Below are positions 15,101 through 25,856 of a stretch of DNA of 64,000 nt, in pieces. Numbering within the stretch: position 1 is the stretch's first letter; the number at the start of each line of letters is the position of its first letter. This stretch comes from Tanypteryx hageni (Eukaryota; Arthropoda; Insecta; Odonata; Petaluridae). The position numbers and the translations under genes were made by a program. The notes beneath the pieces were generated by a model. It was given only the letters and a program-made list of their open reading frames with translations. It did no database searches and was not told the origin of the DNA. The stretch is from assembly GCA_028673005.1 (NCBI GenBank), contig CM054116.1, forward strand, positions 95,314,707-95,378,706. Direction: 5' to 3'.

Positions 15101-16736
15101 GGGTGCATTTTTATTGCGCTACACTGATATTTTCGTTAAAATGAAATAATTTTACATAATAAATTGGCAGGGAACAGAAAATTATTTTGTTTTACTGAAT
15201 ATTTTGTTACTCTGGCGTTCGTTACATCAACATTTTACTGTATAAATAGGGGTGGACAAACTAAATGGCAAATGCCCAAATCTGCTATTGATGGTAGGTC
15301 ATGAATGTTGGTTGCTTATGAAAAGTTTTGGAGACTGCATTTACACATTACAGTAAAACCCCGATTTCGTGAACCTACATTTAGAAAAAAACCTGCATCT
15401 AGGGAATATATTTTTTGTTCCCAGCCAAAGTCCTATATAAACAAGATTGGAGATGTCAGAGTACACAGTTTCCAAATGGGTTCTTTGAGGTTTCACAATG
15501 TTCTCAATATTTTTCGCTCAGATGAGTATTTAAGAATAAGCTAGCGAGGTACTTTGTAAAATACATGTAAGTCCTTATGTAAAGTTGTCGTTATTATTGT
15601 CCAATGTTAACCAAAATTGGAATCGGTCAACAAATTTTAATAAAACTCCCAATACCAAATTTCATCAAAATATGTCCAGCAGTTACAGAGTTGAAACAAA
15701 GGTACATTGTAAGCATGTAGGTCATTATGTAAAGTAGTCGTAATTATTGTCCGATTTTAACTAAAATTGGAATCGGATTACCAATTTTAGCAAAACACTG
15801 AAGAAGAACACAAATGGAAATGTTGGTGAAGTTTTTATGCAGATAGGCATATGCCAGACATGAAGATTTCTGAAAAAGCCAGAGAAAAATTCTGCTTTGA
15901 CCAGGAATCGAACCTAGGAATCTTTCTGCCCAGCATATGCCTATTTGCATACAAACTTCACCAACACTTTCATTTGGATTTATCTGGCAATCTCACCTTT
16001 GGGATGTAAATGGGTTTTCTTTGGGCATTCCTCATTGAGCACATTGAGTTTGGGGGAAGTTGATATCACCTTGGCTGTCCTGACCTCAGCACAAGAAATA
16101 GCCAATTCTGAAGTGGGAGAATTAGTCTGCATTGGTAGTTCAGTGGTTAGAATATCCACCCAGCAAGTGGAAGACCCAGGTTCGATTCCTGGTCAAGGCA
16201 GAATTTTTCTCTGGCTTTTCAGAAATACTGCAGAAGAAATGTTTTTGATAAATCAGAGCACTAGGAGTGCCCTTTTTAGTAATGTAGTATGCTCATATCA
16301 TAAGCAAATAATCATTAATTAGAAAATTAACATTTGTAATAGTATGAATAATTTTTTTAAATTTTTGAATAAACTATTTTGTGTCATACAATAATATTAG
16401 TAAGTTTATAAAGAATTTTGTTTACAATTATAAATAAACCTCAATAAATAAAGTTCACTTTTTCACATTGCATCAACAAATGAAGCTTCAGTTTGTATCC
16501 TTCCTTTTTTCATATAGTAAATGTGTATAAATGTCATGCTTTCAGGCTATAAATATATGTTCAAGGATAAGCTGGTAACTGTGTGGTCTGCCCCAAACTA
16601 CTGCTATCGCTGTGGAAATGTAGCTTCAATCCTCCAATTCCGGGATGTGGAGGATAAGTCCCCTCTCATCTTCCATGCTGTTCCGGATACCGAACGTGTG
16701 ATTCCACCACGTACCACCACACCGTACTTTTTGTGA
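3032..16736 (+). CDS. PPP6C: Serine/threonine protein phosphatase 6 catalytic subunit, C-terminal half (partial gene)
   Basis: Three spliced exons (3032-3137, 9918-10079, 16546-16736) join in phases 1 and 1 and encode about 152 residues, the C-terminal half of a roughly 305-aa PPP-family phosphatase; the 5' exons lie left of the window. Visible family motifs in order are [77 protein letters not shown] and the terminus [10 protein letters not shown]. His in VHGG and His in CRAHQ are the metal-binding positions of this family that fall in the window. The CYRCGN motif marks the PP2A/PP4/PP6 group, and the TTTPYFL end with [19 protein letters not shown] marks PP6 (fly PpV) rather than PP2A or PP4. 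PP6 is a cytoplasmic and nuclear holoenzyme working with SAPS and ankyrin-repeat subunits in cell-cycle control; that part is family knowledge. Exons are intact and splice sites are GT/AG. Confidence 0.96.
3598..4370 (+). pseudogene. pogo/Tigger-type transposase relic
   Basis: Broken frames show a CENP-B-like HTH start ([18 protein letters not shown]), RKAWYFL-like and [18 protein letters not shown] segments, then [36 protein letters not shown] and a final [13 protein letters not shown]. These match the order of Tigger-type DDE transposases. There are many stops and frameshifts, so it is dead. It sits in a PPP6C intron. Confidence 0.7.
6250..7322. mobile_element. TIR element with internal degenerate tandem repeats, copy 1 (1.07 kb)
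   Basis: Ends CACCACCTTTTTGAACTTCG and, inverted, CACTACCTTTTTGAACTTCA, both flanked by TA. Between them, units with 'aaatgttaccactttataatgct' character recur four or more times at roughly 70-100 bp. The relationship to 35326-36503 is inverted. No transposase; the ORFs here are not conserved between copies. Confidence 0.75.
7650..9120 (+). pseudogene. LINE reverse transcriptase relic (CR1/Jockey type)
   Basis: Frames broken by many stops still read [20 protein letters not shown] and [20 protein letters not shown] near 7650-7860, [20 protein letters not shown] near 8060, [20 protein letters not shown] near 8290, a decayed PQGSxLGP block near 8450, and [20 protein letters not shown] near 8955. 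The order equals that of the intact LINE at 62636, so this is an old insertion in the PPP6C intron. Confidence 0.8.
9204..9640 (+). pseudogene. Tigger/pogo transposase N-terminus relic with right terminus
   Basis: From an ATG at 9204: [20 protein letters not shown], then an internal TGA at codon 29, then [26 protein letters not shown], the CENP-B-type helix-turn-helix of Tigger elements. The DDE domain is missing. Near 9605-9635 the sequence AAAACGAGGGAAGACTGTA resembles a Tigger terminal repeat, so this is an internally deleted copy. Confidence 0.72.
9918..10079 (+). CDS. PPP6C: PPP6C coding exon (second in window)
   Basis: The acceptor is TTTCTAG and the donor GTGGGT. The 162 nt keep phase 1. 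The exon encodes [18 protein letters not shown], the GAGWLFG loop and [11 protein letters not shown] with a metal-ligand His. The preceding intron is 6.8 kb and full of transposon relics. Confidence 0.95.
10394..11616 (+). mobile_element. mariner element, degraded, with TIRs and TA duplications
   Basis: Left end TTGGATTGGCCAAAAAGTGC and right end, read inverted, TCGGGTTAGACAAAAAGTTT form the mariner TIR; both are flanked by TA. The 1.22 kb length is typical. Broken + strand frames show [36 protein letters not shown] (HTH), [33 protein letters not shown] and [13 protein letters not shown], the last two being the second and third catalytic Asp regions. Several stops make it inactive. Confidence 0.88.
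11635..13637. mobile_element. TIR element of Tigger/pogo type, 2.0 kb, non-coding
   Basis: Ends CAGGCACTCCTCGGGTTA and, inverted, CAGGCACTCCCCGGGTTA, each flanked by TA, the Tc1/pogo target. It begins 18 bp after the mariner right end. The interior has no transposase. It holds a nested TA-flanked element (12859-13435) and hAT-like fragments near 12390-12770 and 13490-13540. Confidence 0.72.
12859..13435. mobile_element. TA-flanked MITE nested in the 11635-13637 element
   Basis: Ends CTGTAATTTTCTGATTATAA and, inverted, CCGTAATTTTCCAATTATAA, flanked by TA on both sides. A segment of about 100 bp with CTCGTAAACTCT and CAAGTGAGAAC/CAAAGTGAGAAC is repeated in tandem near 13120-13160 and 13250-13290. 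No coding capacity. Confidence 0.7.
13848..14604. repeat. Dispersed repeat, long copy
   Basis: Shares GACGTTTCTTACAGAGGAGG, ACTTCCAGATGAGCTGGAGA and AAGCACCAACTACTAGTAT with 59693-60165. This copy carries about 280 bp (roughly 14108-14395) that the other lacks. Contains no coding frame; class unknown. Confidence 0.65.
15570..15790. repeat. Tandem pair of dispersed repeat units
   Basis: Two units of about 150 bp share GTAAAGTNGTCGTNATTATTGTCC and AAAATTGGAATCGG. A related unit lies inverted at 29165-29320 (AATACCAAATTTCATCA and its complement). The class is not known. Confidence 0.55.
15845..15950 (-). repeat. SINE fragment, inverted copy of the tRNA-Gly-derived family
   Basis: Reverse complement reads CCTAGGTTCGATTCCTGGTC then AAAGCAGAATTTTTCTCTGG CTTTTTCAGAAAT, matching the B box and body of the + strand SINE at 16129. 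The A box is degraded. TATGCCTAT/ATAGGCATA flank it as an inverted pair. Confidence 0.65.
16129..16200 (+). repeat. tRNA-Gly-derived SINE head
   Basis: GCATTGGTAGTTCAGTGGTT at the 5' end (A box) and the B box GGTTCGATTCC at 16179-16189, ending CTGGTCAAGGCA, follow tRNA-Gly along the whole 72 nt, but the anticodon arm (CCACCCAGCAAGTGG) has no Gly anticodon in place. It is followed by a body AGAATTTTTCTCTGGCTTTT, also found on the - strand at 15845-15950, so this is a SINE and not a functional tRNA. Confidence 0.75.
16225..16500 (+). repeat. Dispersed repeat before last PPP6C exon
   Basis: Matches 58935-59150 at both ends: CTGCAGAAGAAATGTTTTTG, then near the right end AATAAACCTCAATAAATAAA and AATGAAGCTTCA. 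It directly follows the SINE body and may be its 3' part. It ends about 45 bp from the PPP6C terminal exon. Confidence 0.6.
16546..16736 (+). CDS. PPP6C: PPP6C terminal coding exon
   Basis: The acceptor is CTTTCAG. The 191 nt encode [20 protein letters not shown] onward and end PRTTTPYFL followed by TGA at 16734-16736. A dispersed repeat (about 16225-16500) ends only about 45 bp before the acceptor, so repeat sequence lies close to the branch-point area. Confidence 0.96.
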
Positions 16737-19700
16737 TGGCTGGGGGCCAGTGCGGCGGGAGTTGGTTGGCCTTTATCTGGGTCATTTGGTGGCGAGGGAC
16801 ATTGGAATCATTGGCAGAGGGGCAGAAAAGGGTGATGGGGTACAGCCTGTTGTTTGATGCATTACCCATGACTTTCTTGCTTGTCATTTTTGGCACGCAA
16901 ACCAGTCAGGCAGTGATGAAAAGGAAGAGGTCATGGGTCAGTGTTCAGTGATGAGGAGCATACGGAAGAGGAAACAAATGGCAGTGCAGCTGGGAATTGA
17001 TTCTTACCTCCCTTAGCCCTGATGTATTGTTTTTGCCCTTAATCTTCCTCTATAAAGACAGTATTGCCAAAGTACCTACTGCCTTCTCTCCTTTACCGAT
17101 CATCTCCCTTTCAGAGGCCTTCTCATCCTCCTGTTAAACTCCGATGTTCCTCCTTAGCCAAGATATGTGCACTCAGGATCAGACAACTCTTGGGACTACA
17201 CCAACTTGTTATGATGTCTTTCTCTTAACGTTTATGTTGTGAGCTTGATGACCGAAGGAGGTGGGTGAGATGTATTGAGAAACAGTTTTAATTTTTTTAT
17301 TCCTACCGTTTCAACCTATTTCAAATCAATGCTTGGATTTCCAAGGATCCAAAGCCCCTTGTGAATCGTGGTTCTCAAAACTAGCCGACAGAATGACTGT
17401 CATTCCATGCAAAAAGCAGGTTTATTGTGATGTTTTTTTATAAAACTGGGCTAATCATGCTGTAGAGTTAACTCAGCTAATCCCTTTTTAGGTCATGGGT
17501 TGTGAAGAGCTTTGTAAATTATGAACATAAAAAAGTATTGAAGTTGAACATTGAAGCAATGACAATTCCTTCAAAAAACACTAAACCCTAGCCATAGTTA
17601 ATTGCTCTGATGAAAACTATTTGGTACAACTCATAATGTTCTAATCTTTGGCTTTGCCTATGAAATAGGCTAACTGCCCAGAAAGGGTTTCTTGAGGAAA
17701 GAAAGGCAATATTGTATAACAGACAGTTTTTGTTTATTTTGGATTAACATAACAATCATCCATGCATCTATCATTTACATTAAAGATAAATATTAGAACC
17801 TACTGTTTTTTCTTTAGAAAATGAAAAACTGGACACTACTTTTTTCAAATAGAATTATTTTGACATTATGTCCTTGTGGTAGTGGTTCAATTGTTAATTG
17901 AGGACAGAATCAATAGTACAAGTGTATTTATCAGGAATTTGGAGAGAATTTTTGAAAAATCTTCATTTTAGTACTTTAAATTGCCCCTTGATTGTTACAA
18001 TACTACATGCATATCAATAAGAGAAGCACAATTGAATACTTCTTACTGTAATTGAATTGGCTTAAGATGATAATGACCATAGCCATTGTATGCACTTAAA
18101 ATTATATTAACTAGCTTATCTGGTATCCAAAGTTGGCAACCAGGAGTTTATTTTCAGCTTAAAGGAAAATATTGGGACATTTAAACTAGTAATAAAACTA
18201 AATAATCATTCTCAGAGAATTTGCACGTAAGATTTTGTGTAGTAAGTGGGTCTTTGTGATCATTACCATTTTTATTGCTAATTTTTACTTCTATTAACCC
18301 AGTTTCTGTAGATCAAACATCTGTTTCTCTATAATGCTTTGAGCATTACCTCTCCTAATCTTTCCTTGGCTCCAATTTATATTGTTTATGAGTGGTCGAG
18401 AGAAATATTTCCGAAAAGTGTTCCTATAAAATTTGGAAGAAGCGTCTTGTTAGTAAAGCATGTTTAACCAGCAGTTATTAACCACAAAAATGAATGCTTA
18501 AAAATTTCAATCCTATGCCCATACTTGAGTATGTAGGTTTTAGAAGTTGGTTACATCCATAGATCTTACTTTTTATAATTTCATAAACACTCCATTTTAA
18601 GCACTGGTATTACCTGTGAATCATAAGCTTCATTGCAGAACATTGAAGTTTAAATAGGCAACATTGAACAATCTTCTCTTATTATGGCCTTTGTAACCTT
18701 ACAACAGCGTTGAAAATTTCTTGTTACTTATGAGCAGTTCCTCTCAAACAATGTGGACTCAGGATAAGAATTGTATATAAGAATGTATAAAAGGTTTCTC
18801 GTAAATTGTTTCTTTCTCAAGTGATTTGGTTAATGCTCAAATTATCTGTGAATAGATGTTGCTACAGAAGGTAATTACTTTGAGGCTGATGTTTTCTATA
18901 ACATTTCCTTGACAATGCCTAATTTGACCGGTCTTAAATAAGAAGTGAGATCAGTATTCAAGCTGTGTCATTGCCTTAATTAGGGAGATATACAGCTTGA
19001 AGCTTTGTTACAAAGACATTTTTAGCTCTTTAGCATAAGCAATATCTGCTGGGTATTCATCCCATGATGATGACAATGAATTGATGACTTTTGACTTGTA
19101 CGATTGTGAATGAATGAAAAGTGGACTTAGATAATTTTTATTAATATTGAGGAAAACTGTAAACTTCACCAAATTTGCTTTTTTTAGTTCAAACTTTTCC
19201 TTTGTTAAAGAGACATTCCAGCGTAATGCCCTCACAGCAGTGCCTATTTCTGATGTTAGATATTTTTTTATTTTGAATAAATAAAAAAATAGCTTTTACA
19301 GAAATGTTATAATTCCTACAATATTATTTAGTTTATCATAAAGCTCTCATACCTGGAAATTATTTTTGCTTTGATTATCATGACCATTTCCGCCAATAAG
19401 TTTTTCTAGTTAATTTCACTCAAAGGTAGTTTATTTGTTGTGATAAGCACGTTTTCAGGTTTCATGCCAACCCGTCCTGTTAGTATCATGCTGATATAAA
19501 AAAATAATGATAGCCAGTTACAGTGCCTGTGAATATTTAAGTGTGCAGAGTATTCTTTTAAAAGCAGTTGGGGCATTATTGTATAGTTGTAAGTAGAAAC
19601 CTACCCTGTGATGTGCTCAAAGTCTACCAAAAAATGTATTTTTCGGTTTATGTGCTAAGAAGTTTGGCCTAGAAAGCAAATGGAGTTTGAAGGCCTTGCT

Positions 19701-19876
19701 ATTCGTCTTCCTAAATGAATTGGAGCCTTTGTAGCGGATGACATAGATAATTATTCTTTTTTTAATCAATGACTATATATGTTATGAGCTTATTTTCATA
19801 CTTTTCTCAAGTGCTGAGCAAGATAATTTATAATTGTAAATAACATCCCATTTCTGTTGTAGAATGTCATGTACAT

Positions 19877-20100
19877 CAGTGTTTATCAACCTTTTTTGAG
19901 CCGTGGATCCCCTCCCCATGGAAAGTTCCTACATTTTCCATTCATTGTCTTGTTTTTTCACTTGGAAATATTAATAAGATCTGTGCGTAGGATCAAACGA
20001 GTTATAGATAAAAATAAACATGTCCTGCTCAACTTGCAGACCCATGAGAAATAATGTGTGAATCCCTAGGGTTACGGAGACCTCCGGTTGAGGAACACTG
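19877..20100. mobile_element. hAT-like MITE (224 bp)
   Basis: Ends CAGTGTTTATCAACC and, inverted, CAGTGTTCCTCAACC (two mismatches in 15). Flanks ATGTACAT and TTTTACAT are a degraded 8-bp duplication. It is the only clear insertion in the likely PPP6C 3' UTR. Confidence 0.72.
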
Positions 20101-21687
20101 TTTTACATGACTTTTGAAATTTCAAGTATTTTATCTTAGATTTCTCACCATTCTTGGCAAGGCTCTAAATTGTTTCTGGAAAAGAAGTTTTTATAAATGG
20201 AAATCAAGAGTATGCAGTAAAAATACAACATTCAAGATATTTATACAGATGTCTGAAATATGTGCAAGGTTTAATCGTACATTATCTATGGATTTAACAT
20301 AGTATTGAATGACAAATAATGAAAACTTTCTAGATTGCCCAGTAATACAAAGTATTTAAATTTTGTCAATTAAAAAGTTTGTGATAATTTTCACTCTTTT
20401 GGATGACCACCTAATGTTTCAACAAAAAAATAAAAATTGCTTATGTTCAAACTCGGGGCCAAAATTATGGGTGAAAAAATTAGTTGCAGTGGACAACCAG
20501 GAACTTTTTAAGATAAAACCTGAAGATTTCTATGGCCTTTTCCATAATTAAATTACTTCAACATAAAAAGTATCATGGCAATGTGCATACCCATTTCATT
20601 TAAACAAATTATTTTTAATTTTGCTTCATCTACTAATTACAATACCAAGTATCATAACTCAATAGGGCACTGATTCTCAAACTTACAATTAGAGCAAATT
20701 GTTTTACATTTGTTTTTAAAACATATTATATTATATCTGTAGTAAATGCCCTAATTAAAAAATACCTATGCTAATGCATGCAGTACATAGCTTCCTGTAT
20801 TATGGTAACTTTTATCAATTTTTCTATCTACATTGTACAAAATTGATGTTTAGGAGAAAGTGAAATTCCCTTTAGATGAACATTTTAGATCCCTTCAGCA
20901 ATTATTCTTACTGAAGTGTACCTCATTGAAACCTTACTTTTTACTCCATCTGCACTTTAACCTCTTCACGTTTCTATTTAATTTAAGAGGTCATGTAGCA
21001 AAATGAATGTTCTGTGCCTTATTTCTGACTGAATGATGACAAGAATATGTTTTGGGTAAAGACAATGTTTAATCATTTTGTTTCATATTCAATTTCCATT
21101 TGAAAAATTAAATTTTGTTAGTCATGTGATGGGATGATACATGCTGTTAAACTTATTTCCACACCCGAGATATTTTATTGATTTGAATAAATTAACTCGG
21201 TAGAATGTGTCCACTGTTTTTTAGTTTCCACAATTTTATTATAAAAGCAGTAGTTAACTAAATGAATTTCTTAGAGTAGAAACTTAAATTTAGTTCAAAT
21301 TTATAGTGTGTTACTTTATTCATGAAGTTATATCTGTACAATATTGTCATCTTCCTTTACTGCAAAACATTAAATTATCAAGGGGACACATTCCTACATG
21401 ACGTTAATCCTATTCCTACCAAGAAAACTATTACTGTCATTCCTACATTATTTCTTTTGCACCTTAAGTCTAAAGAACTTATTTTGTTTTCCAAGGCTGA
21501 TTTTATGCATCGATTAGCATTTAATTTTTATCTAGTCAGCCTTATGTTGTGGAAAGAAGTACTATCTGTAAGGAAGGGTAAATGACATTGACACTTGTAG
21601 AGAATTAAGTCCCAGAGGGATTTAAGAGACATAACATTTATACAATGTGTATTGAAACCTGCAAGTTGCCTTTGTACATAATGAACA

Positions 21688-21693
21688 AATAAA
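21688..21693 (+). terminator. Candidate polyadenylation signal, PPP6C
   Basis: AATAAA followed within 20 bp by the GT-rich stretch TGTAATGTTTGTTG, the usual layout of a cleavage/polyadenylation site. It is the last such combination before the convergent AGPAT 3' region. Confidence 0.4.
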
Positions 21694-21710
21694 TGTAATG
21701 TTTGTTGTAA

Positions 21711-24700
21711 CACTTTCATTGTTTTTACATTTGAATGCCTAAAGACAGAAGCATCTAAATTCACAATGGATACTGCAAATTGATTAACAGTTCAGTTATA
21801 TCATTCAGTATTTCGTCACACCAAAAAATCAGTCTTAGATAAAAATATTATTTCTTCAGATCTAGAAAAGTAAAAACTTTGCACAAAAATATCTAAAAAA
21901 ATAAAGAGTTTTGGCACACAATCATTCTCTTTACAAGAATCCTTGCCCAAAAGATAAAAAAAAACTAATTACACCCACTACATTTTAACGAGCATGAATT
22001 CAGCATTTCCAATATCATGTGTGTACATAAGCCATTGATCACTTGCAGACTTGGCTATGATAATTAAACACGAGTTATAAAGCCCAAGAGAATGCACAAA
22101 GTATTGTAGAATGAAGTTTCCCTCTGTAATAAGTACTCTTAAGATCTTCCTTTGGAAAATCTTAGATTGAACTATTGCACTTAATGCTCATGATGGCAAA
22201 ATATTGTACGTGATATTTCATATGTACCTTAAATGGGAAGTTTTCATTAACAAATGAGCCTTATTGAAGCATAGTATTTAAGTAAAAGAGAAAGTAGATT
22301 CAAAAATTGATTACAGTTACTTATTTCTAACCACAATTCATTTAGATGTGACCATTGAACTTTTCAGCAGACTAGAATAATATAACAACTGCATGGCAGA
22401 CAGATTGAAAAATAATTCAATTCAGCCAAAAATGAAAAAACATCACCCTTAGTTAAAGAAAAAACTTGTATAACATTGCAACTTTATAGTCATGAAACTA
22501 AATTCTTATATATGGATATTAGCTAGAGATTTGACATTATTAAAAACATTCATCACTTGGTGAATTAATTGTCAAGTTAAAATTTATCTATAATGCACAC
22601 ACTTAAAATAGTACCCAAGATCAAGTACATAGTTTTAATAAGACAATAATAATTTTAAACAACTAATTCTCTTGCAAAATAACCGAGTATGATGAAGAAA
22701 ATTAAATTGAATTCACTTTATTCAGTGCTAAACCAAATTGTTCTATACCTGGTTTTTGATACACTCAAGCTTTTACTTAAATTTCAAGTTAATAATACAA
22801 TAAAATCTTGTTAGATATGATAACATAATACTGTATTTACTCGTGTATCCCATGCATCTTTTTACCCGGAACGCCAGAAAAAAAAGGTGCGCATCTTACA
22901 CGGTTTTCTGACCAAGTAATATAAATTTTATCACTTGTAAATTTTCTGCAATATGATTGCATCTACGTCTATATACGCAGAAGACGTTGAATTCTACGAA
23001 GTATACACGTATCTATGTGACCAACAAATGTTTAGGTCAGTGTTCATCAACCGCCGCTGTCGGTCCGCAGTCTGCCACCTGTATGAGAGAGGACCTTCCT
23101 GAACAGGCTATCGATGCTGAGCGCCATATTACGTCAAAAATAAGCAATACGTGAAGCTCCGCATCGGTGCGTAATTTTACTCAAGATAGTGCATAATATG
23201 CCCAAGTTATCTTTGATATTACCTCAAAATGGTAAATTGTGGACGAAATTGCGTAATATTACATTAAAAACTAATTAAGAGGTTAACAGAAAAGAAGACT
23301 ATCAAAGATGAGATTTCTGCTAGTATTGGCATAAAGAGATTGCCCAATAAATTGTCACCTAGTAGGGGGTGAGGGAGATAATTCTCAACTCTGAATCTAT
23401 CGCGGATCGGTGAATTTTCTTTTTGAAGTCGAGATACTTAATTTGAGCGAAACTTGTTTCAGGGAGTGGGAACCGTTGAAGAGCCCAATTTTATTTTTTT
23501 AAACATTCCTGCTTAAATTAATGTTTTCCCTCTGGACCGGCCCAAAAATAGGGGTGTGTGGGATACACGAGTAAATACGGTAATAATACTTTATAAGCAT
23601 CACAGTAAAAGAAAGTTTCACAAAAGAATTATAAAGTATGTTCCATTAAAAATCTTTGATATATTGCCAGATTTGATGTAAATAATACAATCACCTATGT
23701 CATGGAGCAAAAAGAGCATTTAAAACTACAGAAAATAGACTTCCAAGTCATTCTACAGCATAAACCTAAGCACCTAATTCAGTGAAGCATGCATAAATGC
23801 AATAAACATCACACATGCTCCTAGTACCAAAGGTAAAAAATACATTTCAATCATAAGGTAAATATTCGAGCACTACAAATTGACATTTTACATCTCTTAA
23901 CATTTATATTTCCTTTATTAGCCCTGGTATTTATTTCATAGAAAGGAAACACATCAACTTTAATGAAAAAGATGTCAAAGTTGGTGTACAATAGAGGATC
24001 AATTTTATCTCATGGAGATTATCTGATACCAATGCCAATTGTTATCATGTTAATTTTAAATAATCGCAACCTACAACAAACCAATTAACAATTTGTGTGA
24101 TTTACCTTAAGTCTCTGAATTACATTAAAAACCTTTTCTTAATTTTCACAACGAATATGATTGCTACAGTAAGCAGATTCCATAAGAGTAATACACATAA
24201 TTAGAATTAGACAATGTAATCTCCCAAATGTCTAAAAACTTGCACCTTTTGATGGCAAAGCTATTTGTGGTGTATTCAAAACAAAAAATAGCAACAATGT
24301 TAATTAATCTCTTTTTCAGTAAATATTATAGTTCATTTAACTCGTTTGTTAATTTACATGAATCGTGGCCATAGCTTATAAATGGGCCATAATAATAATT
24401 TAAGTAAGCAACAATGAAATGTACCATAATTGCATCTGATTTTAAATTTTGATTTTACATTATTTTCCCTGAACTTTAACAAATACTTGAATATAATACT
24501 GTGATTAAGAAAATCAAATGCTAAAAAGATCCAATCTGATCAATAAAAAAATGGGCTATTCAAGGACACTGTAAATACTAATTGGTGCCTCCCTGTCTAT
24601 TTCATCTGTTAATCTCTCATATAATTAAAAACATGAAACAAAAAATATTTAAAAACAACTACAAGATGATAAAAGTCATGAGCCTATTAGATCTAAAACA

Positions 24701-25614
24701 TAGCTTTATAAATTTCAATATCATTAATCTTTACTTTTTTCTAATTATCACCTTTTTCTGTTTCATAAAAAATAATTGCTCACACCAAATAGCAGTTTAA
24801 GACCCTTGCTAAATGAGGAGATTGTTTTAAGATTTTCAAAATTTTTTATCAACTCTGTTCCTTAACAATTCTAATTCAATCTTTAATTTTCAAAACTAAG
24901 AAATTACAGAGCTTCGCTTAATTATTCACTGTCCACTGTAAGTGACATTCAAATGTCAGAATACATAAGAAGGGGAATGTTTTAAATGGAGGATAAAAGC
25001 TGAAACATGTATATTAAAAAGACTTTTATAAACCACTTCATTCCTAAGCAAATGATGCATGTGAAGTATTCTTGCTTACAACAAGAATATGTAGAATTAT
25101 TATAAAACACTAGACAACCTTTAGCTTATCCACTTCACAAACGCACAAAAATGACATCTATTACTTTAGATGAGATCCCAAAAAAGGCCCATGACTAATT
25201 ATGGAAGTGATCATTGCATTGCCGGGCATTGAGAATGAGCATTAATGATTTTTATGGAAAACATTGAACTGATCTTTATATATTGACTTTGGTATTGGTA
25301 CACTCCTATAACATATATTAATCAGAGTATTTCATGAAAACATGAAGGACCACTGCCGTCCAACACAACTACTAAATTATTCTCATAACATAATGAAAAT
25401 TAATATCAATACGCAACCCATCCATGAGCATTTTTGGCCCTCAAAGACAAATGCTCTTCAAAGAACATTACCACTACCTGAGAGTAGCAACATCTTTTTT
25501 GCAGAAAGTTTACGTTTACTCCACATAACCCATGCTATTTTATAACAAGGTTATGCTGCTGGAATGCCATTTCCTGCATGCCAAATAGGCATTTTTGGTG
25601 ATGTAGCAGCATCA
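21711..25614 (-). other. Probable 3' UTR and flank of AGPAT long paralogue
   Basis: AT-rich sequence without a recognisable exon on either strand. It contains one TA-flanked MITE (22829-23582). Several reverse-strand AATAAA hexamers occur, so the transcript end cannot be placed. Confidence 0.3.
22829..23582. mobile_element. TA-flanked MITE with CTGTATTTACTCG ends (754 bp)
   Basis: Ends TACTGTATTTACTCGTGTAT and, inverted, TACCGTATTTACTCGTGTAT (one mismatch over 20, and the repeat continues for CCCA). The interior holds a hAT-like fragment near 23035. The well-matched ends suggest a fairly young insertion. It lies in the 3' flank of the AGPAT gene. Confidence 0.78.
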
Positions 25615-25856
25615 TCAATTGATGCCACTGCTGGGTCCCGAATGAATCCTGTTTCTGAAGAGTTTTTGAGACGGATTTGAAGTTGATAGACTAGAAGTTG
25701 GACGTGGCCAGCTAAGATCTTTGGAGAGAGCTTCCAATGATGATTCTCTAAATGTTGCCAGCATCATTTCGCGAGTTTGGTTAAGTATGGAATCTAAATC
25801 CTCTGGCCCTAGCCCACGCGTTTCTATTGGGGGCAGAGCTGTCATGATGACATGCC
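25615..25856 (-). CDS. AGPAT: AGPAT long paralogue, exon 5 (terminal)
   Basis: Acceptor TTTTTTTCCAG. Encodes [20 protein letters not shown], then [20 protein letters not shown] and a Ser/Pro-rich tail ending PSSGIN and TGA. The TALPPIxTxGL segment is the usual AGPAT C-terminal block; the tail beyond it is not conserved in the paralogue. Confidence 0.93.

Larger units (their letters stand above)
16737..21710 (+). other. Probable long 3' UTR of PPP6C
   Basis: About 5 kb after the PPP6C stop with no recognisable gene and only one clear transposon insertion (hAT-like, 19877-20100), in contrast to the repeat-packed introns. The low repeat load and tail-to-tail position against the AGPAT gene fit an extended 3' UTR. 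The end is set by the AATAAA at 21688; earlier AATAAA hexamers near 19277, 20432 and 21185 could give shorter forms. This is inference from composition only. Confidence 0.45.

Noticed and set aside
16129..16200. Functional tRNA-Gly gene
   Set aside because: The anticodon arm is disrupted and the sequence continues into a body repeated elsewhere; better explained as a SINE.
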